A stretch of 64,000 bases of DNA from the NCBI GenBank assembly GCA_963825425.1, contig CAWGTF010000013.1, forward strand, positions 372,001-436,000, read 5' to 3'. Position numbers and translations under genes: made by a program. This DNA is from PALSA-607 sp963825425 (GTDB lineage: Bacteria; Actinomycetota; Actinomycetes; Acidothermales; Acidothermaceae). The notes under the pieces are model-generated. The model saw nothing but the letters and a program-made list of their open reading frames with translations, had not been told where the DNA came from and did no database searches. Positions 1 through 9,195 of the stretch are shown here, piece after piece; the first letter of the stretch is position 1; each line of letters opens with the position of its first letter.

Positions 1-371
1 GCAAGTCGTGGCGTCGATTGGTCGAGCACGGCGACTTCTCCGAAGACAGCGGCGAGATCGCCATGCGCGCGTTGCTCGACAGGGTCCCTGATCTCGACGC
101 GGTCTTTGCCGCGAGCGACCTGATGGCGATCGGAGCGATGCGCGCGCTGCGAGCCGCTGGCCGTAGGGTTCCCGACGATGTTGCGGTCGTCGGGTTCGAC
201 GACTCCCACGCGGCCCGCCTCGCCAACCCTCAGCTGACCAGCGTCCGGCAGCCCATGGAGGAGATCGGCCGATCGCTCGCCCGGCTGCTGCTGAACGAGG
301 TCCGCAATCCCGGCCACCGCTCGGCGTCCCTGATCGTGCCGACCGAGCTGATCGTTCGCGAGTCGAGCTAG
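1..371 (+). CDS. LacI/GalR-family repressor, C-terminal part (5' end outside window)
   Basis: The frame is open from the window edge to the TAG at 369-371, so this is the C-terminal part of a larger protein; the HTH domain is missing because of the cut. Visible motifs are those of the LacI periplasmic-binding-like effector domain: AVFAASDLMAIGAMRAL, then PDDVAVVGFDD, then LTSVRQPMEEIGR. Such repressors bind a sugar and leave their operator. The gene converges on the GH1 beta-glucosidase and sugar ABC genes, and a CebR-like operator lies in front of that operon at 5293-5306. It is therefore the likely local repressor (inference), comparable to CebR of streptomycetes. Confidence 0.85.
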   Translation, partial: KSWRRLVEHGDFSEDSGEIAMRALLDRVPDLDAVFAASDLMAIGAMRALRAAGRRVPDDVAVVGFDDSHAARLANPQLTSVRQPMEEIGRSLARLLLNEVRNPGHRSASLIVPTELIVRESS

Positions 372-396
372 CGCGCCGGCACGAGTCGTTGTTCGA

Positions 397-1840
397 CTAG
401 ATCGACGGTAGGACGTTCGTCCGGACGACGCCGGAGTAGAAGAGCGCGCTGTCCTTCGGCGTCCGCTGCTGCGTCTCGAAGTCGACCCGCACGATCCCGA
501 ACCGCTTCGAGTAGCCCCACGCCCATTCGAAGTTGTCGAGCAGCGACCACAAGTAATAGCCGCGGACGTCGATGCCATCGATCAGCGCGCCGTGCACCGC
601 AGCAAGGTGCTCGCGCAGGTAGCGCACCCGCTCGGCGTCGTGAATCGCGCCGTCGGCCGCGACGTCGTCCTCGTACGCGGCACCGTTCTCGGTGATCGCC
701 ATCGGCGTCCGGTACTCGCGCCAGAGGCGCGCGAGCAGCTCGCCGAGCCCACTCGCGTCGACCGGCCACCCCATCGCGGTGTGCCGGCCCGGGACGTCAA
801 CGAACTCGACGTCGCTGCATCCTGGCCAGGTGTCACCTGCGCCGTCGCCGTGGCCGTCGGCATTGGCGCGCGGACCGGTACCGTCGTAGTGCCGGACGAC
901 GACCGGGTTGTAGTAGTTGACTCCGAGCAGGTCGATAGGCGTGGCGATCACCGCCAGATCGCCGTCCCGGACGTAGCTCCAGTCGCTAATCGATGCGGTG
1001 AACTCGCGCACGTCCGCGGGGTAGCCCGAGCCGAAGAGCGGGTCGAGCCAGATTCGGTTCTGGAGTCCATCGACTTTGCGGGCAGCTGCAACGTCGGCGG
1101 ACGAGTCAGTCGCGGGGCGCGCGACAGCGGGGTTGAGCGGTGATCGCGATTTGCGCGTCGGCGGGCAGCGTCGTGCGCAGCACCTGTGTTGCCATCCCGT
1201 GGCCGAGCAGCAGGTGATGCACGGCGCACAGTGCCTCTTCGCCACTTGTGTGTCCTGGCGCGTGGACCCCTGCGGCGTAGCCCAGGAACGCCGAGCACCA
1301 CGGCTCGTTCAGCGTGGTCCACAAGCCGACCCGATCGCCAAGTGCGGCTGCCACCACCCCGGCGTAGTCGGCGAAGCGCTCGGCGGTGCTGCGCGCAGTC
1401 CAGCCGCCATCGTCTTGCAACTCCTGTGGAAGGTCCCAGTGGTACAGCGTGAGCGCCGGCGCAATCCCGTGCGCGAGTAGCTCGTCGACGAGTCGCGAAT
1501 AGAAGTCGATTCCCTTGCGATTGACCGGGCCTGCGCCGGACGGAATGATTCGCGACCACGACGTGGAGAACCGATACGCGGTCACGCCGAGTTCAGCCAT
1601 CAACGCAACGTCAGCGGCGTGCCGGTGGTAGTGATCGGCCGCTACGTCGCCGGTGTCACCGTGCAAGACCTTGCCGGGCGTGTGGCTGAAGGTGTCCCAG
1701 ATCGACGCGGTCCGCCCGTCCTCAGCTACCGCGCCTTCGATTTGATATGCCGCAGTTGCGGTACCCCAGACGAACCCATCAGGAAAGCGAAGACTGCCAT
1801 CCTTGAGGTCCTTCGCGTCAATCGATTCGGCCTGCGTCAT
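397..1840 (-). CDS. GH1 beta-glucosidase (one apparent frameshift)
   Basis: Glycoside hydrolase family 1 enzyme, about 480 aa, expected to split cellobiose or other beta-glucosides in the cytoplasm after import. The first part (1840 down to about 1140) holds the N-terminal GFVWGTATAAYQIEGA motif and the acid/base motif TLNEP. The second part, in another frame, holds the nucleophile motif ITENG and the end GYYLWSLLDNFEW. The family sequence continues directly from ADAQIAIT in the first frame to LNPAVARPATDS in the second, so a single-base indel lies near 1135-1142. No domain material is missing. The start ATG at 1838-1840 overlaps the stop of the upstream permease as ATGA, so translation is coupled. 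Last gene of the sugar operon. Confidence 0.9.
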
Positions 1841-2676
1841 CCTTTGACCGCGCCTTGCATGATGCCTCCGACTATTTGTCGCCCTAGCAGGGCGAACACG
1901 ACGAGGACCGGAAATGTGCACAGCAGCGTGCCGGCCATGATGACGGCCTGCTGCGGGATGTACCCCGACCCCAATCCGGCAAGGCCGATCTGCACGGTCG
2001 GGTTTCGGCTGGTAAGTGCGATGAGCGGCCAGAAGAAGTCGTTCCAGGCTGCGAGGAACGTGAGCATGGCGAGCACCGCCATGGCCGGCCTCGCAATCGG
2101 CAGCACGATCGAGCGGAAGATCCGAAACGTTGATGCCCCGTCGACCCACCCTGCTTCGAGCAACTCGGTCGGTACCGCATTGCCGAGGTATTGCCGCATG
2201 AAGAAGACGCCGAATGCGCTGACCAATGTCGGGAGCACAACCGACTGAAGGTGGTTGACCCAGTGCAGCTTCGCGATCAGCAGGAACAAGGGAATAACGC
2301 CGAGCTGCGGCGGAATGGCGATTGTCGCGACCGTGACGCCGAGAAGTACCCGGCTCCCCCGGAAATGCAGCTTGGCAAATGCGAAGCCGCTCAGCGTGCA
2401 GAACGCCACCGTGCCGATCGTGATTGACCCGGCGACGATCATGGTGTTGACGATTGCCTTGAACAACGGCTGTTCGTGCAGCGCAAGGCGGATGTTGTGG
2501 AAGACCGACGCATTGGGGATAAACGGTGGCGGTGTTTGTGCCATCTCATAGTTGGTATGAGACGCGATAATCAACGTGTAGTACAGGGGAAAGACAGCGA
2601 TGATGGTGACTACCGCGAGGACCACGTACGTGTAGCGGCCCGCTGTGAGCTGCCTGCCCGCCTTTGCTTTTGCCAT
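1837..2676 (-). CDS. Carbohydrate ABC transporter permease (MalG/CebG-like)
   Basis: Inner-membrane permease of a CUT1-type sugar importer, about 279 aa with six predicted membrane segments. The conserved cytoplasmic EAA-type loop that contacts the ATPase is seen as ELLEAGWVDGASTFRIF followed by LPIARP. The ATG at 2674-2676 (MAKAKAGRQL) is preferred over the upstream in-frame start because it matches family length and follows a GAGGCGG-like ribosome site. It lies 10 bp downstream of the partner permease and overlaps the GH1 gene by 4 bp. No ATPase gene is present; in many actinobacteria such importers share a distant MsiK-type ATPase (family knowledge). Confidence 0.92.
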   Translation of the reverse strand: MAKAKAGRQLTAGRYTYVVLAVVTIIAVFPLYYTLIIASHTNYEMAQTPPPFIPNASVFHNIRLALHEQPLFKAIVNTMIVAGSITIGTVAFCTLSGFAFAKLHFRGSRVLLGVTVATIAIPPQLGVIPLFLLIAKLHWVNHLQSVVLPTLVSAFGVFFMRQYLGNAVPTELLEAGWVDGASTFRIFRSIVLPIARPAMAVLAMLTFLAAWNDFFWPLIALTSRNPTVQIGLAGLGSGYIPQQAVIMAGTLLCTFPVLVVFALLGRQIVGGIMQGAVKG

Positions 2677-2686
2677 CGTCGCCGCC

Positions 2687-3646
2687 TCAGTTCCGGCCGG
2701 AGCGGCCGCGCGCAAGCGCGGCGTTGACGCCGACGAGAACCAGGATGATGAACAACATCGTCCAGGCAGTCGCAGCGGCTTGGCCTAAGTGGAAGTTGGT
2801 CCAGCCCTGCTGGTACATGAACAACGCGAGTGTCTGGAACTGGTGCTGAGTGCCGCCGTTCGTCGTTCCGTCGCCCGCAAACAGGTAGGGCTCCGCGAAC
2901 ATCTGCATCGCACCGATAGTGGAGATGACGATGGTGAACAGAATCGTCGGCCGCAGCGACGGCACAGTAACGAACCAGAACTGCTGCCACCGGCTCGCAC
3001 CATCGATCGCGGCGGCCTCGTACTGATCGGTCGGGATCGACTGCATGCCGGCGAGATAGATCAGCGCGTTGTAGCCGGTCCATCGCCAGGTCACGATCGC
3101 GGCAATTGCGATCTGTGACTGCCATTTCGAGCCGTTCGTCCAGTAGATGTGATGCACGCCGAAGAAGTGCAGGAACCAGTTGATGAAACCGTAGTCGCGA
3201 CCGAACAGTTCGGCGAAGATGAGCGTGCTCGCCACTACCGATGTTGCGTAGGGCATCAGCATCGCTACCCGAAAGAAGGTCCGACCGCGCATCTTGTAGT
3301 TCAGAAGCTGCGCGAGGCCAAGGGCCATACAGAGCTGTGGCACGGTCGAGATGATGCCGATCGAGATGGTGTTTCGCAGCGCATTCCAAAAGAACTGGTT
3401 GTGCCACAGCGCCACGTAGTTGTGAAAGCCGATCCACGTCGAGTGATGCAGGTTCTCGAGGTTGACGTTATGCAGCGAGACCCACCCGGTGTAGAGCAAG
3501 GGGTAAAGGCCGAACGCGGCAAACACCACGAAGAACGGCGCGACGTATGCATACGCAGCGCGCGAACCAAGCCGTTTGAAACGCCGCTTCGACTGCCGAG
3601 CCGGTGGCGCCTCAGCGCGACGGCCGGAGCCGGCGAGCACTGTCAT
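2687..3646 (-). CDS. Carbohydrate ABC transporter permease (MalF/CebF-like)
   Basis: First permease subunit of the sugar importer, about 319 aa. A basic N-terminus (KRRFKRLGSRA) is followed by a first membrane segment (YVAPFFVVFAAFGLYPLLY) and the EAA loop EAAAIDGASRWQQFWFVTVP. The start is set at ATG 3644-3646 (MTVLAGSGRRAE); the frame is open further upstream, but that extension does not look like permease. It is separated from the binding-protein gene by 158 bp containing a strong hairpin (3756-3791), so transcript levels may step down here. Confidence 0.92.
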   Translation of the reverse strand: MTVLAGSGRRAEAPPARQSKRRFKRLGSRAAYAYVAPFFVVFAAFGLYPLLYTGWVSLHNVNLENLHHSTWIGFHNYVALWHNQFFWNALRNTISIGIISTVPQLCMALGLAQLLNYKMRGRTFFRVAMLMPYATSVVASTLIFAELFGRDYGFINWFLHFFGVHHIYWTNGSKWQSQIAIAAIVTWRWTGYNALIYLAGMQSIPTDQYEAAAIDGASRWQQFWFVTVPSLRPTILFTIVISTIGAMQMFAEPYLFAGDGTTNGGTQHQFQTLALFMYQQGWTNFHLGQAAATAWTMLFIILVLVGVNAALARGRSGRN

Positions 3647-3755
3647 CCAAAGCCCTTCGCGATCGACCGAAGACGAACGAGTTCGTTCAAGAATGAAGCC
3701 GGCGCCATCGACGGAAAAGGGGGGACCGCCGATGCCGCCGGACTTCACCGATGCA

Positions 3756-3791
3756 GTGCTCGCGCCAACCCAGGCCGGCCGGCGCGAGCAC
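3756..3791 (-). terminator. Intercistronic hairpin between binding protein and permease
   Basis: Arms GTGCTCGCGCC (3756-3766) and GGCGCGAGCAC (3781-3791) pair perfectly over 11 bp around a 14-nt loop. There is no U-run on the minus strand, so it is more likely an mRNA-stabilising hairpin or partial attenuator than a full terminator. It sits exactly where ABC operons usually lower permease expression relative to the binding protein. Confidence 0.6.
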
Positions 3792-3804
3792 CACGCTTCT
3801 TTCG

Positions 3805-5214
3805 CTACCCAGTTATCTGCGCGATGTTGGCCAACGCTTCACTGAAGGCCTTTGCGGGTGCAGCGCCCTTCGTCTCCACGTTGGAGAGCGAGGTGTCGAT
3901 GGCGCTTTGGATCTGTGTGTCGTACGGGCCGATCGGCTGCTGCTTCAACTTGCTGGCCGAGTCACCGAAGATCTGACCGATCGGCGCCTTGTTGAAGTAG
4001 TCGCTGGTTGCGGAGGCCACTGCAGGATCCTTCGCGGCGGTCGATGACGATGGGAAGTGCTGCTGTGACGTCCACATCGTGATCTGCTGCGCAGGAGCGG
4101 TTAGCCACTCAGCGAGTGCCTCTGCGGCTGCCTGGTTCTTTCCCGCCTTCGGTACACCGAGCCACGAGCCACCCCAGTTTGCTGCGCCGCCGGGCAGGTT
4201 GGCGACGTCCCAGTCACCGGAAACTGCCTGACCCGCTTCTGAGGTGATGTAGCCGAGCATCCAGGAGGGGCACGAAATCGCGGCGAACGCGCCGTTGGCG
4301 AACGCCTGGTTCCACGGCGTCGAGAACTGGCTAAGACCCGCGGTGATCTTCGCCTGCGCTGCAGACGTTGCGAGAGCCCATGCCGTGGTAACGCCGTCAG
4401 AGCCCTTCACGTCGGGCTTGCCTGCGGCGTTGTCGTAGCCTTCGGTGCCCTGCGTGACCGCAGCATTGAAGATGCTCGCCGCGGAGTCGAGGAACGGCTT
4501 GTGCGTCTTCGCGACGTACTGCTTGCCGAAATCGATGAAGCCCTGCCACGTCGACCACGCAGTGCTCACCGCCGCCCGATCCGACGGCAGGCCAGCCGCC
4601 TTCAGCAGGTCGGGCCGGTAGCACATTGCTTCGGGACCGGCGTCAGTTCCAAGGCCGACCGTCTTGCCGTCGGAGGTGCTCGCCATCGCCCACTTCCAGG
4701 GGTAGAAGCTGCTCTTGAGCTGCGCACCCTCGGGCAACGAGTTGAAGTCGACGAACTGATCGGCGTGATTCGCAGTCACGTCGGCCACGAAGCCGATCTC
4801 GATGGCCTGGATGTCGTCGAGGCCCGATCCGGCGGCGAGGTGAGTCTGCAGCGCCTTGTAGTAGTCGGACGACTGCTCGACGTCATCTTCCTTGATGGTG
4901 ATGTTGGGGTGCAGCTTCATGTAGGCGTCGTACAGTCCGGCTTCCTTGAAGCCGAACGTGCCGAACAACCCGATGGTGATCGTCTGGGGAGCCGCGCCGG
5001 CCGCCGAGGCGGAGGCGGGCGCAGACGAGGCGGGCGTGGTTGCAGCCGCACTCGTTGCCGCGACTGGCGCAGACGACGCGGCGGACGGCGAAGCCGCACT
5101 GCTTGTTGGTGCCGCGGCGGTCTTGGCCTTGGACGACGAGCAGCCGGCGACCGCGACGGCCGCCACCGCGACGACGCCGATCAGCGCGCGGCGGTTTCTA
5201 CGAGCCATGAACAT
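3805..5214 (-). CDS. Sugar ABC transporter substrate-binding lipoprotein (CebE-like)
   Basis: Extracytoplasmic sugar-binding lipoprotein, 469 aa. The N-terminus MFMARRNRRALIGVV is a signal peptide ending in the lipobox VAGC. An Ala/Ser/Pro-rich low-complexity spacer follows, then an SBP family 1 body (QTITIGLFGTFGFKEAG, AFANGAFAAISCPSWMLGY). The start at 5212-5214 is fixed by an AGGAGG site at 5219-5224, four bases upstream; the frame opens further upstream but without a site. First gene of the four-gene sugar operon. The CebR-like operator upstream suggests cellobiose or a related beta-glucoside as substrate, which is inference. Confidence 0.92.
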   Translation of the reverse strand: MFMARRNRRALIGVVAVAAVAVAGCSSSKAKTAAAPTSSAASPSAASSAPVAATSAAATTPASSAPASASAAGAAPQTITIGLFGTFGFKEAGLYDAYMKLHPNITIKEDDVEQSSDYYKALQTHLAAGSGLDDIQAIEIGFVADVTANHADQFVDFNSLPEGAQLKSSFYPWKWAMASTSDGKTVGLGTDAGPEAMCYRPDLLKAAGLPSDRAAVSTAWSTWQGFIDFGKQYVAKTHKPFLDSAASIFNAAVTQGTEGYDNAAGKPDVKGSDGVTTAWALATSAAQAKITAGLSQFSTPWNQAFANGAFAAISCPSWMLGYITSEAGQAVSGDWDVANLPGGAANWGGSWLGVPKAGKNQAAAEALAEWLTAPAQQITMWTSQQHFPSSSTAAKDPAVASATSDYFNKAPIGQIFGDSASKLKQQPIGPYDTQIQSAIDTSLSNVETKGAAPAKAFSEALANIAQITG

Positions 5215-5292
5215 GGATCCTCCTGGGGTCCACCGGGTGGACCCGCTCGTTGGAAGCCACCCGATTTGGGGACCTTCGAATCTGGTCTCACG

Positions 5293-5306
5293 TGGGCACG
5301 TTCCCA
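5293..5306. promoter_or_regulatory. CebR/LacI-type operator
   Basis: The 14-mer TGGGCACGTTCCCA, within the longer perfect arms ACGTGGG (5290-5296) and CCCACGT (5303-5309), matches 11 of 14 positions of the streptomycete CebR box TGGGAGCGCTCCCA (from memory). It lies about 80 bp upstream of the binding-protein start. The rest of the 305-bp gap 5215-5519 shows the AGGAGG site but no other clear element. Confidence 0.65.
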
Positions 5307-5519
5307 CGTCAGCTGGCCATGAGTGTCGGAGTGATCGGGGATGCTGTCAAGGTCGCCGAGTCGAGGCAGGCGGGATCGACGCGATTTCGTTATACAAGTC
5401 AGCTTAATCGGCCCCCCGGCCCGGCGTTCACGACGAGATGGCACCGTCCGGCTGCCCGGCAGGGATGGTGGGAACGATCCCCACGCTTGCCACCCAGATC
5501 GACAGAAAGCGGCCAGTAC

Positions 5520-7272
5520 CTAGCCCGGAATGCGGACCGCCAGAACAGTCACGTCATCATGCATACCGCCCCGCACCATCGCCGACACCAGCTCATCGCA
5601 AAGCTCGGCGACGTCCAGCGTGGCCAGCGAGCGAGCGGCGATCCGCAGCCGATCCAGTCCGTGATCGAGATCCGCGTCGCGAGTCTCGATGAGTCCGTCG
5701 CTGTACAGCAAGAGCGTGCAGCCAGCCTCCAGCCGAAGCGACAGGTCGGCGCGCGCCGTCTCCACGCCAATACCGAGGAGCAAGTCGTTGCGGGTATCGA
5801 GGACAACCGTCTCGCCGCTCGGCGCGAGCACGACGGGCGGCAGATGACCCGCATTGCACCACCGAAGAACAAGCCCGCCGGCAGGATCAGGGTGCACCCA
5901 ACCGAAGAACGCCGTCGCGAGCAGGTCAAAATCAAGGTTCGCAAAGAACGCGTCAAGCCTGCTCAAGACTTCGCTCGGCGCCATCTCGTTGGCCACGGCA
6001 AAGCCGCGCAACAAGGTCCTGAGTTGCATCATCGTCGTGGCAGCCAGCGCATCGTGTCCTGCGACGTCACCCAGAACCAGGGCCGCGGCGCCATTAGGCA
6101 AGATGAACGCATCGAACCAGTCGCCCCCCGAACCGCTCGAATTCGCGGCACCCTGGTAGCGGCCAGCAAGCTGCAGATCCTCTGCTCGCGTCGATGCGCC
6201 CCGGCGGCCGGCTACCGAAAGAAGCCCGATTGCCGAGTTCGGAGGTCGAAGGCTCCAGACCGGCTGCCTCTGCATGGCCCGCCGGTCCCCGCTGCCGTCT
6301 CCCCCGCCCGCAGTCGCGACTTGTTGGCCGCGCAGCAAGGACGTTTGTGGTGCTATACCGGCTCGGACGTTGGCGGCCAACCGCGACGAGCGGTCAAGGT
6401 CGATACCGTAAGCAGCATCCTCATCACCGGGTCGTGCGCCCGACGCAATCGTGACGAGTAACCGAGCCATCGAGGTGACCGGCAGGCCCATCTCGTGGGC
6501 TTGGTAGGCGAGTTCAAGACGTGCGCGATCGGCCCCGCAGTGATGCCATTGCATCAAGATTCCGGCGGCCTGTGCCTGAAGCACCTGGGCCACGGCCGCG
6601 GCGCTGGCACCACGCATCGCTCGCGACGCCGCGGCTTCGTCCGCGCGTCTGGTGCCGTTGCCTTCGTCGACGTCACGGTTCGCGGTTTGCCATGCCTCCG
6701 ACGCCCCGCCCGGCGCGGCGCGCATCGCTGACCCGACCGTCGCTGATACGCCCGCGGCGGCAAGCTTTGTCCGCAGCCGCGCCGCGGTCTGCGTCAAGCC
6801 CGGCAGCGTCCGTATGCATGAGGATGCCGAACCTGTCGACTCCCAGTCGGGCTGCCAGGTCGTCACCCCGGCTCCAGCCGTGCAACACCTCCGCGGTCAG
6901 CAACAACACGCCGTCCGCGGCAACGCCGCCATGACTCACCAGGAGGTCGCGCAAACCGTCGATACGAATGGCGATCACGCCGACGCCGTCCGACGCTCCG
7001 CTGGTCGACCCGTCTGCCGCGGCGAGTGCGCGCAGGAACCAACAGCGATCGGCCAACCCAGTAAGCGGATCGAGACCACTCTGCCAAGGAATTCCCAGCG
7101 CTGACTCGGAGTCGACGGACCCCGCCGGCACGTCCTGCGGCGCAGCAACAGCAACATCCGGCGCACTGCGCCCGGTACCAGCCACGGCAGCCACCTCCGC
7201 GGACGAGCTGTTGCGGAATGCGTTGCCAGTTTCTGGAGCAACACCCTCGGCGCCCCAATGACGTCGAGTCAT
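5520..7272 (-). CDS. Degenerate GGDEF - ANTAR - PP2C (SpoIIE-type) phosphatase, one frameshift
   Basis: Predicted protein of about 584 aa. An N-terminal GGDEF-like domain starts with DPLTGLADR but has GVDRFG where the GGDEF signature should be, so it is probably not a cyclase. A helical ANTAR-like RNA-binding segment follows (QVLQAQAAGILMQWHHCG), then a SpoIIE/RsbU-type serine phosphatase with the metal-binding motifs GDWFDAF, GDVAGHD and HDDVTVL. The GGDEF part ends in one frame (RFGILMHTD) and resumes in another (GLTQTAARLR, then VSATVGSAM), so an indel lies near 6812-6826. PP2C proteins of this class dephosphorylate anti-sigma-factor antagonists (family knowledge). It is followed upstream by three GAF-ANTAR genes on the same strand, pointing to a shared stress-signalling unit. 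Confidence 0.8.
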
Positions 7273-7309
7273 GCCTGTCGACTTGGTTGAGCCTCGCTAT
7301 CTAGGGTCG

Positions 7310-8020
7310 CTATACCTCCATGCGCAAACGGCGGGACGTGATGAGCTGAGCGACCTCAGATGCCGTGAGTTCGTTCGCAAACGCATGGGCCCGTAGTCGC
7401 ACGAGCGCGGCGGCGGGTGACAGATCAAGCTGCGCCATAATCATCCCGGTGGCCTGGTAGACCTCGATCCGCGACAATGCCGCGACTTGCGCCCACTGCG
7501 CCAGCGGGTCGTCACGCTCTGTCGCGGTGCTCGACTCATCGACGAGATCGAGCAGGATCTGCGCTGCGCCGTCTGCCACGGTCAACGCGTCGCGAAGCTG
7601 GGCGGCCGACAAAGGCCCGGCCACGGAGCGGAACAGGTCGAGGGCGCCGAGACCGATCATGCCCACCCGAATCGGAAAGGCGAAGACGGCCCGAACCCCC
7701 GCTCGTTCCGCGGCATCTTTGAACGCCGGCCATCGAGGTTCGTCCTGCGCTTGGAGGTCGGGGACCAGCACCGGCGTCATCGTGTGAGCAGCCTCCAGAC
7801 ATGGTCCCTCCCCCGCGGTGAACTGGAGGGAGTCGAGCAGTCTGGCCGCTGCGTCACTCGCGCCGAACGTGCCGCGACTTTCCCCCGCGTCGATGAGCGA
7901 GATTGCCGCCGCATCGACTCCGATCAGTGGCAGGCAAGCAACGCACAGTCGGTCCGCCGCAGGCGCACCACGCTCACCCGCCACCAAGACGTCTCCAACG
8001 GCCGAACTCATGGCATGCAT
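7310..8020 (-). CDS. GAF and ANTAR domain regulator 1
   Basis: 236 aa. An N-terminal GAF sensor (residues about 20-160, with GEGPCLEAAHTMTPVLVPDL, the usual GAF signature of this group) is followed by a C-terminal ANTAR domain (IEVYQATGMIMAQLDLSP ... LRAHAFANELTASEVA). ANTAR domains bind paired hairpins in mRNA and act as antiterminators (family knowledge). The start is ATG 8018-8020, with a second ATG three codons on; neither has a strong ribosome site. It sits 37 bp upstream of the GGDEF-ANTAR-PP2C gene. Confidence 0.9.
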   Translation of the reverse strand: MHAMSSAVGDVLVAGERGAPAADRLCVACLPLIGVDAAAISLIDAGESRGTFGASDAAARLLDSLQFTAGEGPCLEAAHTMTPVLVPDLQAQDEPRWPAFKDAAERAGVRAVFAFPIRVGMIGLGALDLFRSVAGPLSAAQLRDALTVADGAAQILLDLVDESSTATERDDPLAQWAQVAALSRIEVYQATGMIMAQLDLSPAAALVRLRAHAFANELTASEVAQLITSRRLRMEV

Positions 8021-8421
8021 CTCATCGCCGACTCATCGGTTGCGCTTGCGCGACGTTGCAGATGCAGCCGCGCCGCAGCTCGTTGGAGGCTGTTGCGCGG
8101 CAGTAGCGCAGTGCCGTGCGATCGTGGCGAGCCGCGTCGTGTCCGCAACTACACCCCACAGCGGGAGGCGACGACAGGTCACCCGATGGTGAGCCCGGTC
8201 GGGACAGGACAACGACGGAACGTTCGTCGATCAGCCGCTCGGTCACACCACTCGCCGCCTTCGCTCAGAAACTGACGCGCAGAGGGGCAAGGTCTAGACG
8301 AAACCTAAGCACGTGGTGCTGCTCTCATGATGCCACAAAATGCCGCACAATGTCACGAACGACCCATGTCCCCCGTCCTACGCTCACAAATCGGCAGGTA
8401 TCCGCCGTCAGGGGTTCCGGC
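8021..8421. other. Non-coding gap between two GAF-ANTAR genes
   Basis: About 400 bp without a credible gene; the small frames here have no domain content. It carries the promoter region of the 7310-8020 gene and the 3' region of the next one. A near-direct repeat, TGCCACAAAATG then CCGCACAATG, lies around 8334-8352. I see no convincing terminator or tRNA. Confidence 0.5.
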
Positions 8422-9195
8422 TCAAGGGACCCGGCGGCCGACCTGGACCGTCGTCGGGTCGACCTCGCCGCGGACGACGTCCATCGCGAGCTCACTGAGC
8501 TTTCGATTGTGGTTGCGCGCGAAACGGCGCAATGCGGTGAACGCGGCGTCCATATCGACTCCATTCCGCTCGGCCAGCACGCCTTTCGCCTGCTCGATGA
8601 CGATCCGGCTGTTGAGCGCGTGTTGGAGCTGTTCGGCCATCATCGCGCTGCGATGGGTCGAGCGTCGTTGCAAGATCCCGATGGTTGCCACATCGGCAAA
8701 TGCCTGCGCGAGACGTTGGTCGTTGACAGGCATCGGATGCGACGTGCCTTGAAACATATTCAGGGCACCAATCGTCTCTGTGCGAAGGCGCAGCGGGACC
8801 GCGGCCACCGACCGGAACCCGGCGGACATGGCAGCCTCAGCGAACACCGGCCAGCGGTTCTGATCGGCGTCGAGATCGTCGACGCTCACCGGGACACCGG
8901 TACGCACGCAGTCCAGACACGGCCCGGCATCGCTTTGCAGCTGGAGGATCTCGAGCAAACGGGTCTCCTCGTTGGAGGATGCGACGACCGCGAGGTTGCC
9001 GCGCTGATCGTCGAGCAGCAGGCCGGCAGCCGTCACGCCGAGCAGGTTGACGCAGGCATCGACCAGTTGATGCAGCAGGTCGACGACGTCGTAGTCATCG
9101 ACAAGGGTGTCTGCTAGTAGCACAAAAGTCTCCGCGAGCAACTGCTCGCGATCTCTTTCCGGGCCGGGTCCGCCGGCCACCTCGCCCTTACTCAT
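8422..9195 (-). CDS. GAF and ANTAR domain regulator 2
   Basis: 257 aa with GAF (residues about 25-170, signature DAGPCLDCVRTGVPVSVDDL) and ANTAR (ALNSRIVIEQAKGVLAERNG ... ALRRFARNHNRKLSELAMDV). The ANTAR sequence is the best match of the three to the classical family pattern. A GGAGG site four bases upstream of ATG 9193-9195 fixes the start. The ATGA overlap with the upstream gene (9192) shows translational coupling, so regulators 2 and 3 are made together. Confidence 0.93.
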   Translation of the reverse strand: MSKGEVAGGPGPERDREQLLAETFVLLADTLVDDYDVVDLLHQLVDACVNLLGVTAAGLLLDDQRGNLAVVASSNEETRLLEILQLQSDAGPCLDCVRTGVPVSVDDLDADQNRWPVFAEAAMSAGFRSVAAVPLRLRTETIGALNMFQGTSHPMPVNDQRLAQAFADVATIGILQRRSTHRSAMMAEQLQHALNSRIVIEQAKGVLAERNGVDMDAAFTALRRFARNHNRKLSELAMDVVRGEVDPTTVQVGRRVP

